In this document: positions 1-6,219 of the stretch, in pieces | How positions within the stretch are numbered: the stretch's first letter is position 1 | Layout: every line of letters starts with the position of its first letter | Assembly (NCBI GenBank): GCA_001003855.1 | Contig: LCPX01000035.1 | Span: 1-7,034, forward strand | Length of the DNA: 7,034 bases | Direction: 5' to 3' | DNA from: Candidatus Moranbacteria bacterium GW2011_GWE1_49_15 | GTDB taxonomy: Bacteria; Patescibacteriota; Minisyncoccia; Moranbacterales; GWC2-37-73 | Notes under the pieces: generated by a model | What the model was told of the DNA's origin: nothing | Databases searched by the model: none | Seen by the model: only the letters and a program-made list of their open reading frames with translations | Translations under genes and position numbers: made by a program

Positions 1-282
1 CAAAACCCAAGCCAACTCGCTGTGTTCGGAAACCTGCGACTGGATGAAGATCGTGGATTTTTTCGGATCGATTCCGGCGGCCAGATATATCTTGGCGATT
101 TCCAAAGTCTTCCTGCGAAGTTCCTCCGGATCCTGCGGGACGGTGATGGCGTGCAAATCCACCACGCAGAAAATGGATTCGTACTCATCTTGCAGCTCCA
201 CCCAGTTTTTGATAGCCCCCAAATAGTTCCCGATATGCAGATTCCCGCTCGGCTGGACGCCCGAAAAGATTCTTTTTTTCAT
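1..282 (-). CDS. trpS: Tryptophanyl-tRNA synthetase, N-terminal part (runs off the window's left edge)
   Basis: Cytoplasmic class I aminoacyl-tRNA synthetase that charges tRNA-Trp with tryptophan using ATP. The 94 visible residues begin MKKRIFSGVQPSGNLHIGNY. This contains the family's N-terminal FSGVQPSG segment and the class I HIGH-type signature as HIGN at residues 16-19, followed by LGAIKNWVELQ and the nucleotide-fold strand FCVVDLHAIT. Bacterial TrpS is usually about 330 residues, so roughly the first 30% is present; the KMSKS loop and anticodon-binding part lie outside. The ATG at 282-280 is chosen because the family start matches it exactly and an AAGAG stretch sits about 6 nt upstream. 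The gene follows the PaaX/Cas2-like gene after about 200 nt. The only potential structure in that gap is a palindromic repeat, so whether trpS has its own promoter is unclear. Recognition of the family is near certain. Confidence 0.96.
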   Translation of the reverse strand, partial: MKKRIFSGVQPSGNLHIGNYLGAIKNWVELQDEYESIFCVVDLHAITVPQDPEELRRKTLEIAKIYLAAGIDPKKSTIFIQSQVSEHSELAWVL

Positions 283-486
283 AAAATTCTCTTGTTTTAA
301 AACTCTTTAATGTCCTAATAATAAAGCAGAATGTCCATTTATACAAACAGTAACCCTACCCATGAATTCAACAATCCCATATCCATAAGTCGCATGGATT
401 CGCCACCAACGCACACGTCCATGAAATTAAATCTGGTGATTTACGCATATGCAAGATTTACCAGTTTTTTTACTTCTCACGGATTT
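283..486. other. Gap between trpS and the PaaX-like gene, no supported gene
   Basis: This stretch contains palindromic repeat copy A and little else. AATGTCC occurs twice, at 309-315 and 330-336. A 27-codon open frame exists on the minus strand at 422-339, but it has no ribosome binding site and resembles no family I know. No tRNA-like fold or clear promoter was seen. Confidence 0.5.
431..464. repeat. Palindromic repeat, copy A
   Basis: An imperfect palindrome centred on GCATATGC (445-452). Outer arms CTGGT and ACCAG are separated from the centre by poorly paired stretches; 11 of 16 positions pair in each arm. It closely resembles copy C and the split copy B. It lies 23 nt beyond the stop of the PaaX-like gene on the minus strand. 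Seven T residues follow it on the plus strand, where there is no gene to terminate. On the minus strand no comparable T run follows, so I call it a repeat and not a terminator. Confidence 0.75.
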
Positions 487-1119
487 CTAGGATTTTAATC
501 TGAATTTATTTTTTAAGTCTTTTTCGTGAAGAAGTTTTTCCACTGTGAGTATTTCTATGTATTTTTGCACATTGTACAATTCAGCGATAAAAAGCAGTTC
601 GTCTTCGCAGTCATAAGGATGCACCCAAACACTTTTTTGCAATTGATGGAAACCTAGATCCTTGATTTTGCTGCGTAGCGCTTCCCTCGCCTGCGCGTAT
701 ATCTTGGGTTCAGTCGGAATATCAAAAATCAAAACCCGCCATTTCCCATCCCACTTCTTGGGTTTTTTGATCCGCAATGACCCTATCGAATATTCCACCA
801 GTCTTTTCTTTCCCCTGTTGGTCAATTCCACTTTTATTTTCCCATCCTTGTCCTTGATTATCTCTATAAGCTTCCTTCTTTTAAGATCATAAACGACGTT
901 GGCCACTTTCTTCTTGGAAAAATTCCGCTTCTTCGGACCTGTGTCGGAAAAAGAATCTAGAGCCTTGATTAATCCCGGAATGAGCGCCGCTCCGAAAACG
1001 ACAGTTCCGACCGCCAAAAACGCCAGCACGAATTTGGTCGTCGTGGCAGCCGCGCTGTCGGAATATAAAAATTCCTCTATTTTTTCTTTTATTTTTTTAT
1101 CTTCCGTTTCTTTTTTCAT
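487..1119 (-). CDS. Membrane-anchored PaaX/Cas2-like protein
   Basis: A 210-residue protein. Residues 1-18 are strongly charged (Lys/Glu). Residues about 29-53 form one hydrophobic segment rich in Ala, Val, Leu and Phe, the likely membrane anchor. Residues about 65-113 look like a winged helix: KKVANVVYDLKRRKLIEII, then a KDGKIKVELTNRGKKRL wing and end. Residues 122-195 match the Cas2-like ferredoxin-fold region of PaaX regulators, with WRVLIFDIP at 127-135, LGFHQLQKSVWVHPY at 155-169 and CEDEL after it. PaaX of phenylacetate degradation is a soluble repressor of about 300 residues; this one is shorter and has a membrane segment in front, so the same role should not be assumed. The ATG at 1119 has no Shine-Dalgarno site, but the N-terminus starts naturally there. 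It stands alone between two repeat-bearing gaps. Family assignment is firm; the function as a regulator or nucleic-acid-binding protein is inference. Confidence 0.85.
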   Translation of the reverse strand: MKKETEDKKIKEKIEEFLYSDSAAATTTKFVLAFLAVGTVVFGAALIPGLIKALDSFSDTGPKKRNFSKKKVANVVYDLKRRKLIEIIKDKDGKIKVELTNRGKKRLVEYSIGSLRIKKPKKWDGKWRVLIFDIPTEPKIYAQAREALRSKIKDLGFHQLQKSVWVHPYDCEDELLFIAELYNVQKYIEILTVEKLLHEKDLKNKFRLKS

Positions 1120-1203
1120 TTTTTATGAAAAATATATTCATGCTTCCATTTGACCCATCTTATTCTCACTAACCCGCCCAATGCCCTGATTTATTTTTAT
1201 AAT

Positions 1204-1338
1204 ATCTGGTAATTTCCGCATATGCCCGCCTGCTTCGAAATATTGACATGGTGCAAGTATCTTTTTGAGCTAATACTTCTTTAAAATTTTTAGCTAAACA
1301 GACATTGAAGCATTTCGGGCAGGCAAGATTCACCAGAT
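1204..1338. repeat. Palindromic repeat, copy B, split into two half-sites
   Basis: The left half (1204-1225) begins ATCTGGTAATTT and ends GCATATGC, matching the left half of copies A and C. The matching right half, GCAAGATTCACCAGAT, does not follow directly but appears at 1323-1338. The 97 nt between carry their own imperfect inverted ends: GCCTGCTTCGAAAT near 1229-1242 against ATTTCGGGCAGGC at 1312-1324. The whole 135 nt can fold as one long imperfect hairpin with an AT-rich tip. This fits either a longer relative of the palindrome or a copy opened by an insertion at its centre. Confidence 0.6.
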
Positions 1339-1404
1339 TTATCCAACCACATCTTCAAGCGCATATTCAGACTCAGCGTTACTTCTTTTCCCTTTCCCTC
1401 ATAA

Positions 1405-1449
1405 TTATATCTGGTGTTTCCTTGCATATGCAAGATTTGCCAGATTATA
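1405..1449. repeat. Palindromic repeat, copy C
   Basis: The best-formed member of the family. It has a perfect 14-nt inner palindrome, CTTGCATATGCAAG (1421-1434), and 6-nt outer arms ATCTGG (1409-1414) and CCAGAT (1440-1445), with AT-rich flanks that extend the pairing with one bulge. It starts about 15 nt beyond the stop of the 687-aa gene in the direction of transcription, so it would form a hairpin in the 3' end of the operon transcript. No T run follows on the minus strand, so a role in mRNA 3'-end stability is as likely as termination. Confidence 0.75.
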
Positions 1450-1463
1450 TAACTAAGGAATTT

Positions 1464-3527
1464 CTATTTCTTTTCCAAAATATTCACCACCCCGTTGTCA
1501 GCGTCGACTTCCACCAGATCCCCATCTCTCAGAACCTGGGTAGCGATTTTAGTGCCGATGATACAAGGCTTGCCCATTTCGCGAGCTACTATGGCGGCAT
1601 GGCAAGTGATTCCGCCTTCATCCGTAACAAACGCAATGGCCTTTTTCATGGCAGGAACAAATTCCGGCGTTGTCATAGCCGTAACTAAAATTTCATTCTC
1701 CTGAAAATCGGCTATGTTTGTTTTTGATTTAATTACTCTCACGATTCCTTTAACATTGCCTTTATATGCAACCGTGCCTGCTATCCCACCCCCGTCATCC
1801 ACTGCATATTCTAAAATTTCATACCCCTCCCGTTCGGCATATCCCTGCGGATCCGTATCAATTATTCCAAGTGAGCCAAAAACGAAGCCATTCGCTTTTC
1901 TGCTGTTTAACATGTCGACATCGTCAAGGATTGAAGATTGGAGAAAATTTTCTATTTCCTTTAAGCTTAAGTATTTGGATAGGGTTTTTTCAATGCTCAT
2001 CCTATCCGCCACTTCATTGACCAGCTTTCTTGCAGCCAAATCACCTTCCGGACCCACCTTTTCAGTTTCTGTCCTTGTTTTGATTGCTACATCAATTTCG
2101 GATTTCCATTTTTCATTGTTGCCACCACATCCCTCCATATGTATTGGAAACCAAAAATTAATCACGAAGCGCGGCTCTATTTCAGAATGCAAATCTATAA
2201 AATCATTGATCAAATGCCATAATTGCTTATTATCTAAAGTTTTCAAATCAATCGATTTGATGAATTCTATTTTACCGATCAAATTGTCATATTGGCGTTT
2301 AATTTCAACCGATATCTTGGACAAAAACTTATTGTCTTTCTCGAGATTTTCAAGGACAAATTCCCTTAATCCATCGAGGTGTTCTTTTGTCGCCCTAAAC
2401 ACATCCAATTCATCATCATGAAAATGAAACAGAACCTCGGAATAACCGAATCCGAACTGCTCTGAAAACTTTTTGATGAACCCCATATGCAACATTTCAG
2501 CGATAATCAGAGGCCAATCGCGAGTTATCGTTTTTTCAAGCTTCAATTTTGAAATTGATTCAGGTTTTGATGACAAAGTGGTTATAGGTCTACTCTGCAC
2601 GATATAAAATTCCCCGCCTTCAAACACCCATTCAATGTCACATGGGAAGCCGTAGTGATTTTCGATTCCAACGCAGATTCTTGAAAGTTCGATTATCTGA
2701 GCGTCAGATAATTTCTGAAGCTCTCTTTTTTCCAGCGCGACGCTTTCCTCCGAAGTCCCTCCCGTTCCCCGCACGATCATCATCTCCTGCTCCGAAACAT
2801 ATTTCTCCTCAATGGCTTGCAACTTTTGACTTTCGACTTTTGACTTACTTATCACATAAGAATCAGGCGTTATCATCCCGCCCACAATCGCTTCACCAAG
2901 ACCGTATCCAGCCTCGATTATCATCTGGTCATAATTTTGTGTCACAGGATGAACTGTAAAAGCGATCCCGGAAACTTCCGATTGGACCATCTTTTGCACT
3001 ACCACCGCCACGGAAACTTTTGTGTCGGAAAGTCCTTTCTCATGGCGATAAAAAATAGCCCTCGGTGTGAAAAGCGAAGCCCAACATTTTTTGATGTTTT
3101 CGAAAAGTTTTTCCTCGGTCGTGTTGAGATAACTTTCAAGCTGTCCGGCCCAAGCATTTTCCGCCCCGTCTTCAGCGGTCGCGCTCGAACGCACGGCAAC
3201 AAATTCAGCCCCCAATTCGTCGAAATTTTCCTGAATTTCCCATTTCATTTCTTCGGGAAAATCTTGTGCCAAAATAAGTTCCTTAATCTTCCCAGAAGCA
3301 CTTTCCACATCTTCATTTTTTTCAAAATCAATCCCCTTTAAAATTTCATCGATTTTTTTCTCAAGACCAGTTTTTGAAATGAACTCGTCAAAGGCCCCCG
3401 CAAGCACCACAAACCCCGGCGGAACCGGAATCCCCGCTTTTGTCATCTCCCCGAGCGACGCCCCCTTCCCCCCAGCGATGTCGGCATTACTTTTTGAAAG
3501 TTGTTGGAAGTTTTTTATGAATTTCAT
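1464..3527 (-). CDS. ATP-grasp / swivelling-His phosphotransferase, PpsA- and rifampin-phosphotransferase-like, no TIM barrel
   Basis: A 687-residue soluble protein. Residues 1-318 are a PPDK/PpsA-type ATP-grasp domain: AGGKGASLGEM (18-28), AVRSSATAED (111-120), GQLESYLNT (128-136) and the closing strand FYIVQSRPITTL (307-318). Residues about 330-575 are a charged, mainly helical domain starting ITRDWPLIIAEM, with FHFHDDELDVF at 367-377; I cannot assign its ligand. Residues about 576-687 are the swivelling phosphohistidine domain, with TDEGGITCHAAIVAREMG and catalytic His643. PEP synthase (about 790 residues) and PPDK carry a PEP/pyruvate TIM barrel after the His domain; here the protein ends just after it. 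The order ATP-grasp, substrate domain, His domain is that of rifampin phosphotransferase, though the middle is shorter. Known relatives split ATP to AMP and Pi while loading the His. The ATG overlaps the previous stop as ATGA, with no clear ribosome site, so coupled translation is likely. Fold certain; substrate unknown. Confidence 0.9.
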   Translation of the reverse strand: MKFIKNFQQLSKSNADIAGGKGASLGEMTKAGIPVPPGFVVLAGAFDEFISKTGLEKKIDEILKGIDFEKNEDVESASGKIKELILAQDFPEEMKWEIQENFDELGAEFVAVRSSATAEDGAENAWAGQLESYLNTTEEKLFENIKKCWASLFTPRAIFYRHEKGLSDTKVSVAVVVQKMVQSEVSGIAFTVHPVTQNYDQMIIEAGYGLGEAIVGGMITPDSYVISKSKVESQKLQAIEEKYVSEQEMMIVRGTGGTSEESVALEKRELQKLSDAQIIELSRICVGIENHYGFPCDIEWVFEGGEFYIVQSRPITTLSSKPESISKLKLEKTITRDWPLIIAEMLHMGFIKKFSEQFGFGYSEVLFHFHDDELDVFRATKEHLDGLREFVLENLEKDNKFLSKISVEIKRQYDNLIGKIEFIKSIDLKTLDNKQLWHLINDFIDLHSEIEPRFVINFWFPIHMEGCGGNNEKWKSEIDVAIKTRTETEKVGPEGDLAARKLVNEVADRMSIEKTLSKYLSLKEIENFLQSSILDDVDMLNSRKANGFVFGSLGIIDTDPQGYAEREGYEILEYAVDDGGGIAGTVAYKGNVKGIVRVIKSKTNIADFQENEILVTAMTTPEFVPAMKKAIAFVTDEGGITCHAAIVAREMGKPCIIGTKIATQVLRDGDLVEVDADNGVVNILEKK

Positions 3528-5029
3528 ACGTTTCTTTTTAACACTTTAATCGTCCCTTTATCAGTATCTACTTCGACCAAATCCCCATCATGTAAAAATT
3601 TAGTGGCCATTTTTGTACCGATTATGCACGGAATCTTCAGTTCTCTTGAAACGATCGCAGCGTGGCACAACAGCCCACCTTCGTCGGTAATGATGGCCTT
3701 GGCTTTCCTGATCGCCGGCATCAACAAGGGCCTGGTCTGACCAGCTACCAAAATCGACCCTTTGGGAAAATCGTAAATCCTTTCGTTAAAATTATCCGAT
3801 CCCCATCTGAATAAAAATACATTTCCAGTTATCACTCCCTGCCTGTAACCAACAGCGCCTTTCAGAAGTATTTCGGTTTTTGCTATCTCTTTGACATCTT
3901 GATCAAATTTAACATCGGCTTCTTCTCCGTAGAATATTTCATATCCTGATTTATCAGAAATAAAAACAAGCGTATTTTGTTCAGCTTTTTCCTTTCCGAC
4001 ATCGTTCAAATTTCCCTCGTTTTCCAAAAATTCCACATACTCCATATAGGAAAGATTGCGCACTATTTCTTTTGGGCATTTAGCCATCTTCGCGCTTTCA
4101 TCTATCAATAAAGGAAAAAGGTAATTAAAAAATTGCCATCCCAAAATTCGAAAATCTATCCTCAACAGACCTAATTCGGAAATCATCATTGTTATTTCCT
4201 GAGTCTCCTTATCAATACCGTATTTTTCAATGATATCCTGCCGCTTCTTAAGAACGGATTCTTTTTTGTTCGCTATTTCTTCATATTCTTCCAATAACGA
4301 CTCCTTGCCTTTCTCAAAATCGCTTTCCATCAGTTTCCAATAATGGGCTTCGTCCCAAAGACCGAATTCTGCGCTGGCGGAATAATACTTGTATTTCCCA
4401 ACATGCGAAGAAATCTTCGCGGAAAATTCATGGTCGCTTTTGATCCGCTCGAATTCTTTATTTTTCCCGATCGCTAACAGGACTATTTTCAACCAATCGA
4501 CCCTTTCTTTTTCCAAACACGACTTTCCAGGCGAAGAAGCCAGGGCGATGAAAACTTCATCGATTTTCCCATTGGCACTTTCCCGCAATCCGCTTCTGAC
4601 ATACTCGTCGATTTTGAAGGTATATTCCGGTTGGGAAACAAGATACAGGCCCAGTGCTTTACTGTAAATTACACTACCCCTTCGGAACAAATCTCCCACG
4701 TCCTTAAAGGAAATGTCCGCCAAATCCGACGCGTCCGCAAACCTCTTGTATTCGTCGACTTCCGAGATAAGGACTTCGATATCCCTCCTGTAATTTGAAA
4801 ATTTTTCAATATCTCTGAAAAAATCAAAACCGAAATCGGCTTTTTTTTCCTTATCGTCTTCACGCATGAATTCGCTTACCAGATTGTTTCTGCGATCCGC
4901 ATATGACGCGAAACTTCCCATGTAGCCCGTCTTCTTTTTCAACTCTAAAAAAGCCGGCCAATAAGACATATCCACCAAAAGAAAGCTTGCTTTTTCCGCA
5001 GATGTTTCAGCTATTTTATACCAACTCAT
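3524..5029 (-). CDS. PEP-utilising mobile (swivelling His) domain protein without an ATP-grasp domain
   Basis: A 501-residue protein. Residues 1 to about 385 are mostly helical and charged, with no signal peptide or membrane segment. Segments such as HVGKYKYYSASAEFGLW (209-225), a likely coiled helix at 239-270 and LLIDESAKMAKCPKEIV (307-323) resemble the substrate-type domains that precede the His domain in rifampin-phosphotransferase-like proteins, but this is a weak similarity by eye. Residues about 390-501 are a clear swivelling domain: GSILVAGQTRPLLMPA (424-439), then ITDEGGLLCHAAIVSREL with catalytic His456. This domain is closely similar to the one in the downstream 687-aa protein, so the two look like paralogues. 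No GGKGASLGE or RSSATAED ATP-grasp motif is present, so phosphate would have to come from elsewhere. The usual TTPE before the His region reads TRPL here. Both gene ends are ATGA overlaps with neighbours, and neither start has a clear ribosome site. Confidence 0.85.
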   Translation of the reverse strand: MSWYKIAETSAEKASFLLVDMSYWPAFLELKKKTGYMGSFASYADRRNNLVSEFMREDDKEKKADFGFDFFRDIEKFSNYRRDIEVLISEVDEYKRFADASDLADISFKDVGDLFRRGSVIYSKALGLYLVSQPEYTFKIDEYVRSGLRESANGKIDEVFIALASSPGKSCLEKERVDWLKIVLLAIGKNKEFERIKSDHEFSAKISSHVGKYKYYSASAEFGLWDEAHYWKLMESDFEKGKESLLEEYEEIANKKESVLKKRQDIIEKYGIDKETQEITMMISELGLLRIDFRILGWQFFNYLFPLLIDESAKMAKCPKEIVRNLSYMEYVEFLENEGNLNDVGKEKAEQNTLVFISDKSGYEIFYGEEADVKFDQDVKEIAKTEILLKGAVGYRQGVITGNVFLFRWGSDNFNERIYDFPKGSILVAGQTRPLLMPAIRKAKAIITDEGGLLCHAAIVSRELKIPCIIGTKMATKFLHDGDLVEVDTDKGTIKVLKRNV

Positions 5030-5760
5030 ATCGCATTGATGATATTTTCCAAATCTTGTTCGGTGATTTTAAATTCAAATTTCCTGAATTTGAAAACTAT
5101 GGAAACGTCGTTTTTATCGTTGCGTCTGATTGCCATGCGTGCACCCTCTAGAAAATTGACCGTCCCGCCGATTTCTTGAAGAAATCCTTCTCTTTCCTTT
5201 TTCAGGATATCAACCAAGAAATGCTCCAAAATTCCTGAGTGGGAAACCAACACGAAATTTACTTTGGAATTATTTTCAAGCCTTCCCGACATCTTGATGA
5301 TCCTCAAAATTTGAGTTGCGAGATCCGCACTGATTTCGCGGGAGCTGAGCGTGTCTACATCCGGCCGCTCGAAATCAATTTCAAGATATTCCTGAATAAT
5401 CTGAGTTTCATCCCCGTTTCGCTCATTAACTTTCTGCGTTAACGCGTCTATATAAGCCCTGGATATCTTTCCAACCGAACCCAAATTGCTCCGTTTTCGC
5501 AACTTGAATGACTCATCATCGCCTCGAATCAATTTCCCGGTTTTTTCAGCCCGATCTATCCCGCTATGCATAACTTTTACTCCGTCGCTATCGGGGAACT
5601 CTTGTCTTAAACTATCTCCAAACCCGACCGAGTCCTTCTCGCCCTCGGGAGAAAGAGGTCCATCAAACCCGTCTTTCTTCGCGTGCCTTATTAAATCAAT
5701 AATAATCTCCACATTTTCCCCATATTTTTCTTTGCTTTCAAACTGTTCTATCCTTTCCAT
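5026..5760 (-). CDS. Histidine-phosphatase superfamily (phosphoglycerate-mutase-like) protein
   Basis: A 244-residue soluble protein. The superfamily's phosphate pocket is recognisable: LIRHA at 23-27 (catalytic His26, Arg25; the usual RHG is RHA), HSGIDRAEKTGKLI from 65 containing the S-x3-R-x3-T pattern (Ser66, Arg70, Thr74), and LVSHSGILEHFL at 171-182 with the second His174. Residues 35-41 (PLSPEGE) match the usual LTxxG region. These enzymes form a phosphohistidine intermediate and hydrolyse phosphate esters; SixA-type members act on protein phosphohistidine. The true substrate cannot be read here. The stop overlaps the start of the 501-aa swivelling-domain gene as ATGA, tying it to phosphotransfer. 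The start at 5760 is the only reasonable Met before the RHA motif; it lacks a Shine-Dalgarno site and lies 12 nt after the TAA that closes the extended upstream frame, so coupling or near-leaderless initiation is possible. Confidence 0.88.
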   Translation of the reverse strand: MERIEQFESKEKYGENVEIIIDLIRHAKKDGFDGPLSPEGEKDSVGFGDSLRQEFPDSDGVKVMHSGIDRAEKTGKLIRGDDESFKLRKRSNLGSVGKISRAYIDALTQKVNERNGDETQIIQEYLEIDFERPDVDTLSSREISADLATQILRIIKMSGRLENNSKVNFVLVSHSGILEHFLVDILKKEREGFLQEIGGTVNFLEGARMAIRRNDKNDVSIVFKFRKFEFKITEQDLENIINAI

Positions 5761-5772
5761 AGTGCTATAAAA

Positions 5773-5859
5773 TTAGAATTTACCCTTATATTTTATTTTC
5801 AAATCCTTATCAGGATTATATTCATTATAAAGCTCGATGAATTTTTCCTCGTCCAAATA
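5773..5859 (-). other. 28-codon in-frame continuation after the amber stop of the small upstream gene
   Basis: After the TAG at 5862-5860 the same frame stays open for 28 codons and ends with TAA at 5775-5773. The translation begins YLDEEKFIELYNEYNP and is rich in Asp, Glu, Lys and Tyr, like the protein before it and unlike translated spacer. It leaves only 12 nt before the next gene. It could be a read-through tail, the end of a gene broken by a nonsense change or read error, or a separate 27-residue protein starting at TTG (5856) with GGAGG 10 nt upstream. I cannot decide between these from one sequence. Confidence 0.5.
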
Positions 5860-6219
5860 CTATTTCCCTCCGACGAAATTGTTCTTGAAATTCTTCACTA
5901 CTAAATAAAAATTTTCAAGTTTTGAAAACATTCGGTCCTTTCTCATTTCAGAACGTTTTTCCGAGCCGGAATCGATGACTGTTAAAAATTCCAACAAGGA
6001 CATCGGTTTTTCAAGAAGATGCAATCTTCTTTCAATCGCCTCCGGCACCACTTTTTCACAATAGAAATTGCCGGTCAGATACAAAATGGAACGCGCCTCG
6101 TTCAAATCGTCCCAATTCGGATTTTTCAGAATTTCCCCATACCTGAACCACAGCAAATCCAGCTCTTCCTTGATTTTTTCCGTATCCATAAGATACGTGT
6201 ATTTAAGAAGCTTGATCAT
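5860..6219 (-). CDS. Small hypothetical protein, first gene of the phosphotransfer operon
   Basis: I do not recognise this 119-residue protein. It is charged and looks helical throughout, with no signal peptide, membrane segment or metal-binding cluster. Notable stretches are KIKEELDLLWFRYGEI, NPNWDDLNEARSILYLTGNF and a basic, aromatic end, FYLVVKNFKNNFVGGK. The ATG at 6219 is preferred because AGGA (6230-6227) lies 7 nt upstream. A second Met at residue 11 (6189) gives MDTEKIKEEL, a more typical N-terminus, but has no ribosome site. The frame ends at TAG, then remains open for 28 more codons with similar composition, closing 12 nt before the phosphatase gene. With that extension the four genes form one compact operon, suggesting an accessory role, though this is only inferred from position. 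Confidence 0.7.
   Translation of the reverse strand: MIKLLKYTYLMDTEKIKEELDLLWFRYGEILKNPNWDDLNEARSILYLTGNFYCEKVVPEAIERRLHLLEKPMSLLEFLTVIDSGSEKRSEMRKDRMFSKLENFYLVVKNFKNNFVGGK

Larger units (their letters stand above)
1120..1463. other. 344-nt gap holding two palindromic repeats
   Basis: No gene is supported on either strand. The gap holds the split palindrome (copy B, 1204-1338) and copy C (about 1405-1449), plus AT-rich sequence. Any promoter for the PaaX-like gene should lie here. I found no convincing -35/-10 pair, although the 25 nt before its start are AT-rich. The plus-strand open frame that crosses this region is best explained by the repeats and by the antisense of the neighbouring gene. 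Confidence 0.6.

Noticed and set aside
339..422. 27-codon minus-strand frame starting MDVCVGG
   Set aside because: No ribosome binding site, no similarity I recognise, and the sequence sits between two genes without coupling to either. Chance is the simplest explanation.
431..471. Plus-strand intrinsic terminator formed by copy A and its T run
   Set aside because: No plus-strand gene is present to terminate, and the arms pair poorly outside the centre. The T run is probably incidental.
899..1153. Plus-strand frame over the start of the PaaX-like gene
   Set aside because: Antisense to a recognised gene, with no ribosome site and no recognisable product.
431..1449. CRISPR array
   Set aside because: The three GCATATGC palindromes are unevenly spaced (roughly 770 and 200 nt), divergent and one is split. 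The Cas2-like fold of the nearby protein is of the PaaX kind and no other cas gene is present.
1714..2421. Long open frame on the plus strand (235 codons)
   Set aside because: It lies wholly antisense to the 687-aa phosphotransferase, whose conserved motifs fix the true frame. The translation resembles no family and is Ser/Leu/Pro rich, as reverse-strand frames often are.
1464..3527. Annotation as phosphoenolpyruvate synthase (ppsA)
   Set aside because: The ATP-grasp and His domains match, but the C-terminal PEP/pyruvate TIM barrel is absent and a different domain lies between the two, so the reaction need not be PEP formation.
5860..5862. Alternative genetic code with TAG as a sense codon
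   Set aside because: The PaaX-like gene and the 687-aa gene both end at TAG at natural family lengths, and TGA and TAA are also used as stops. One read-through frame does not support a changed code.
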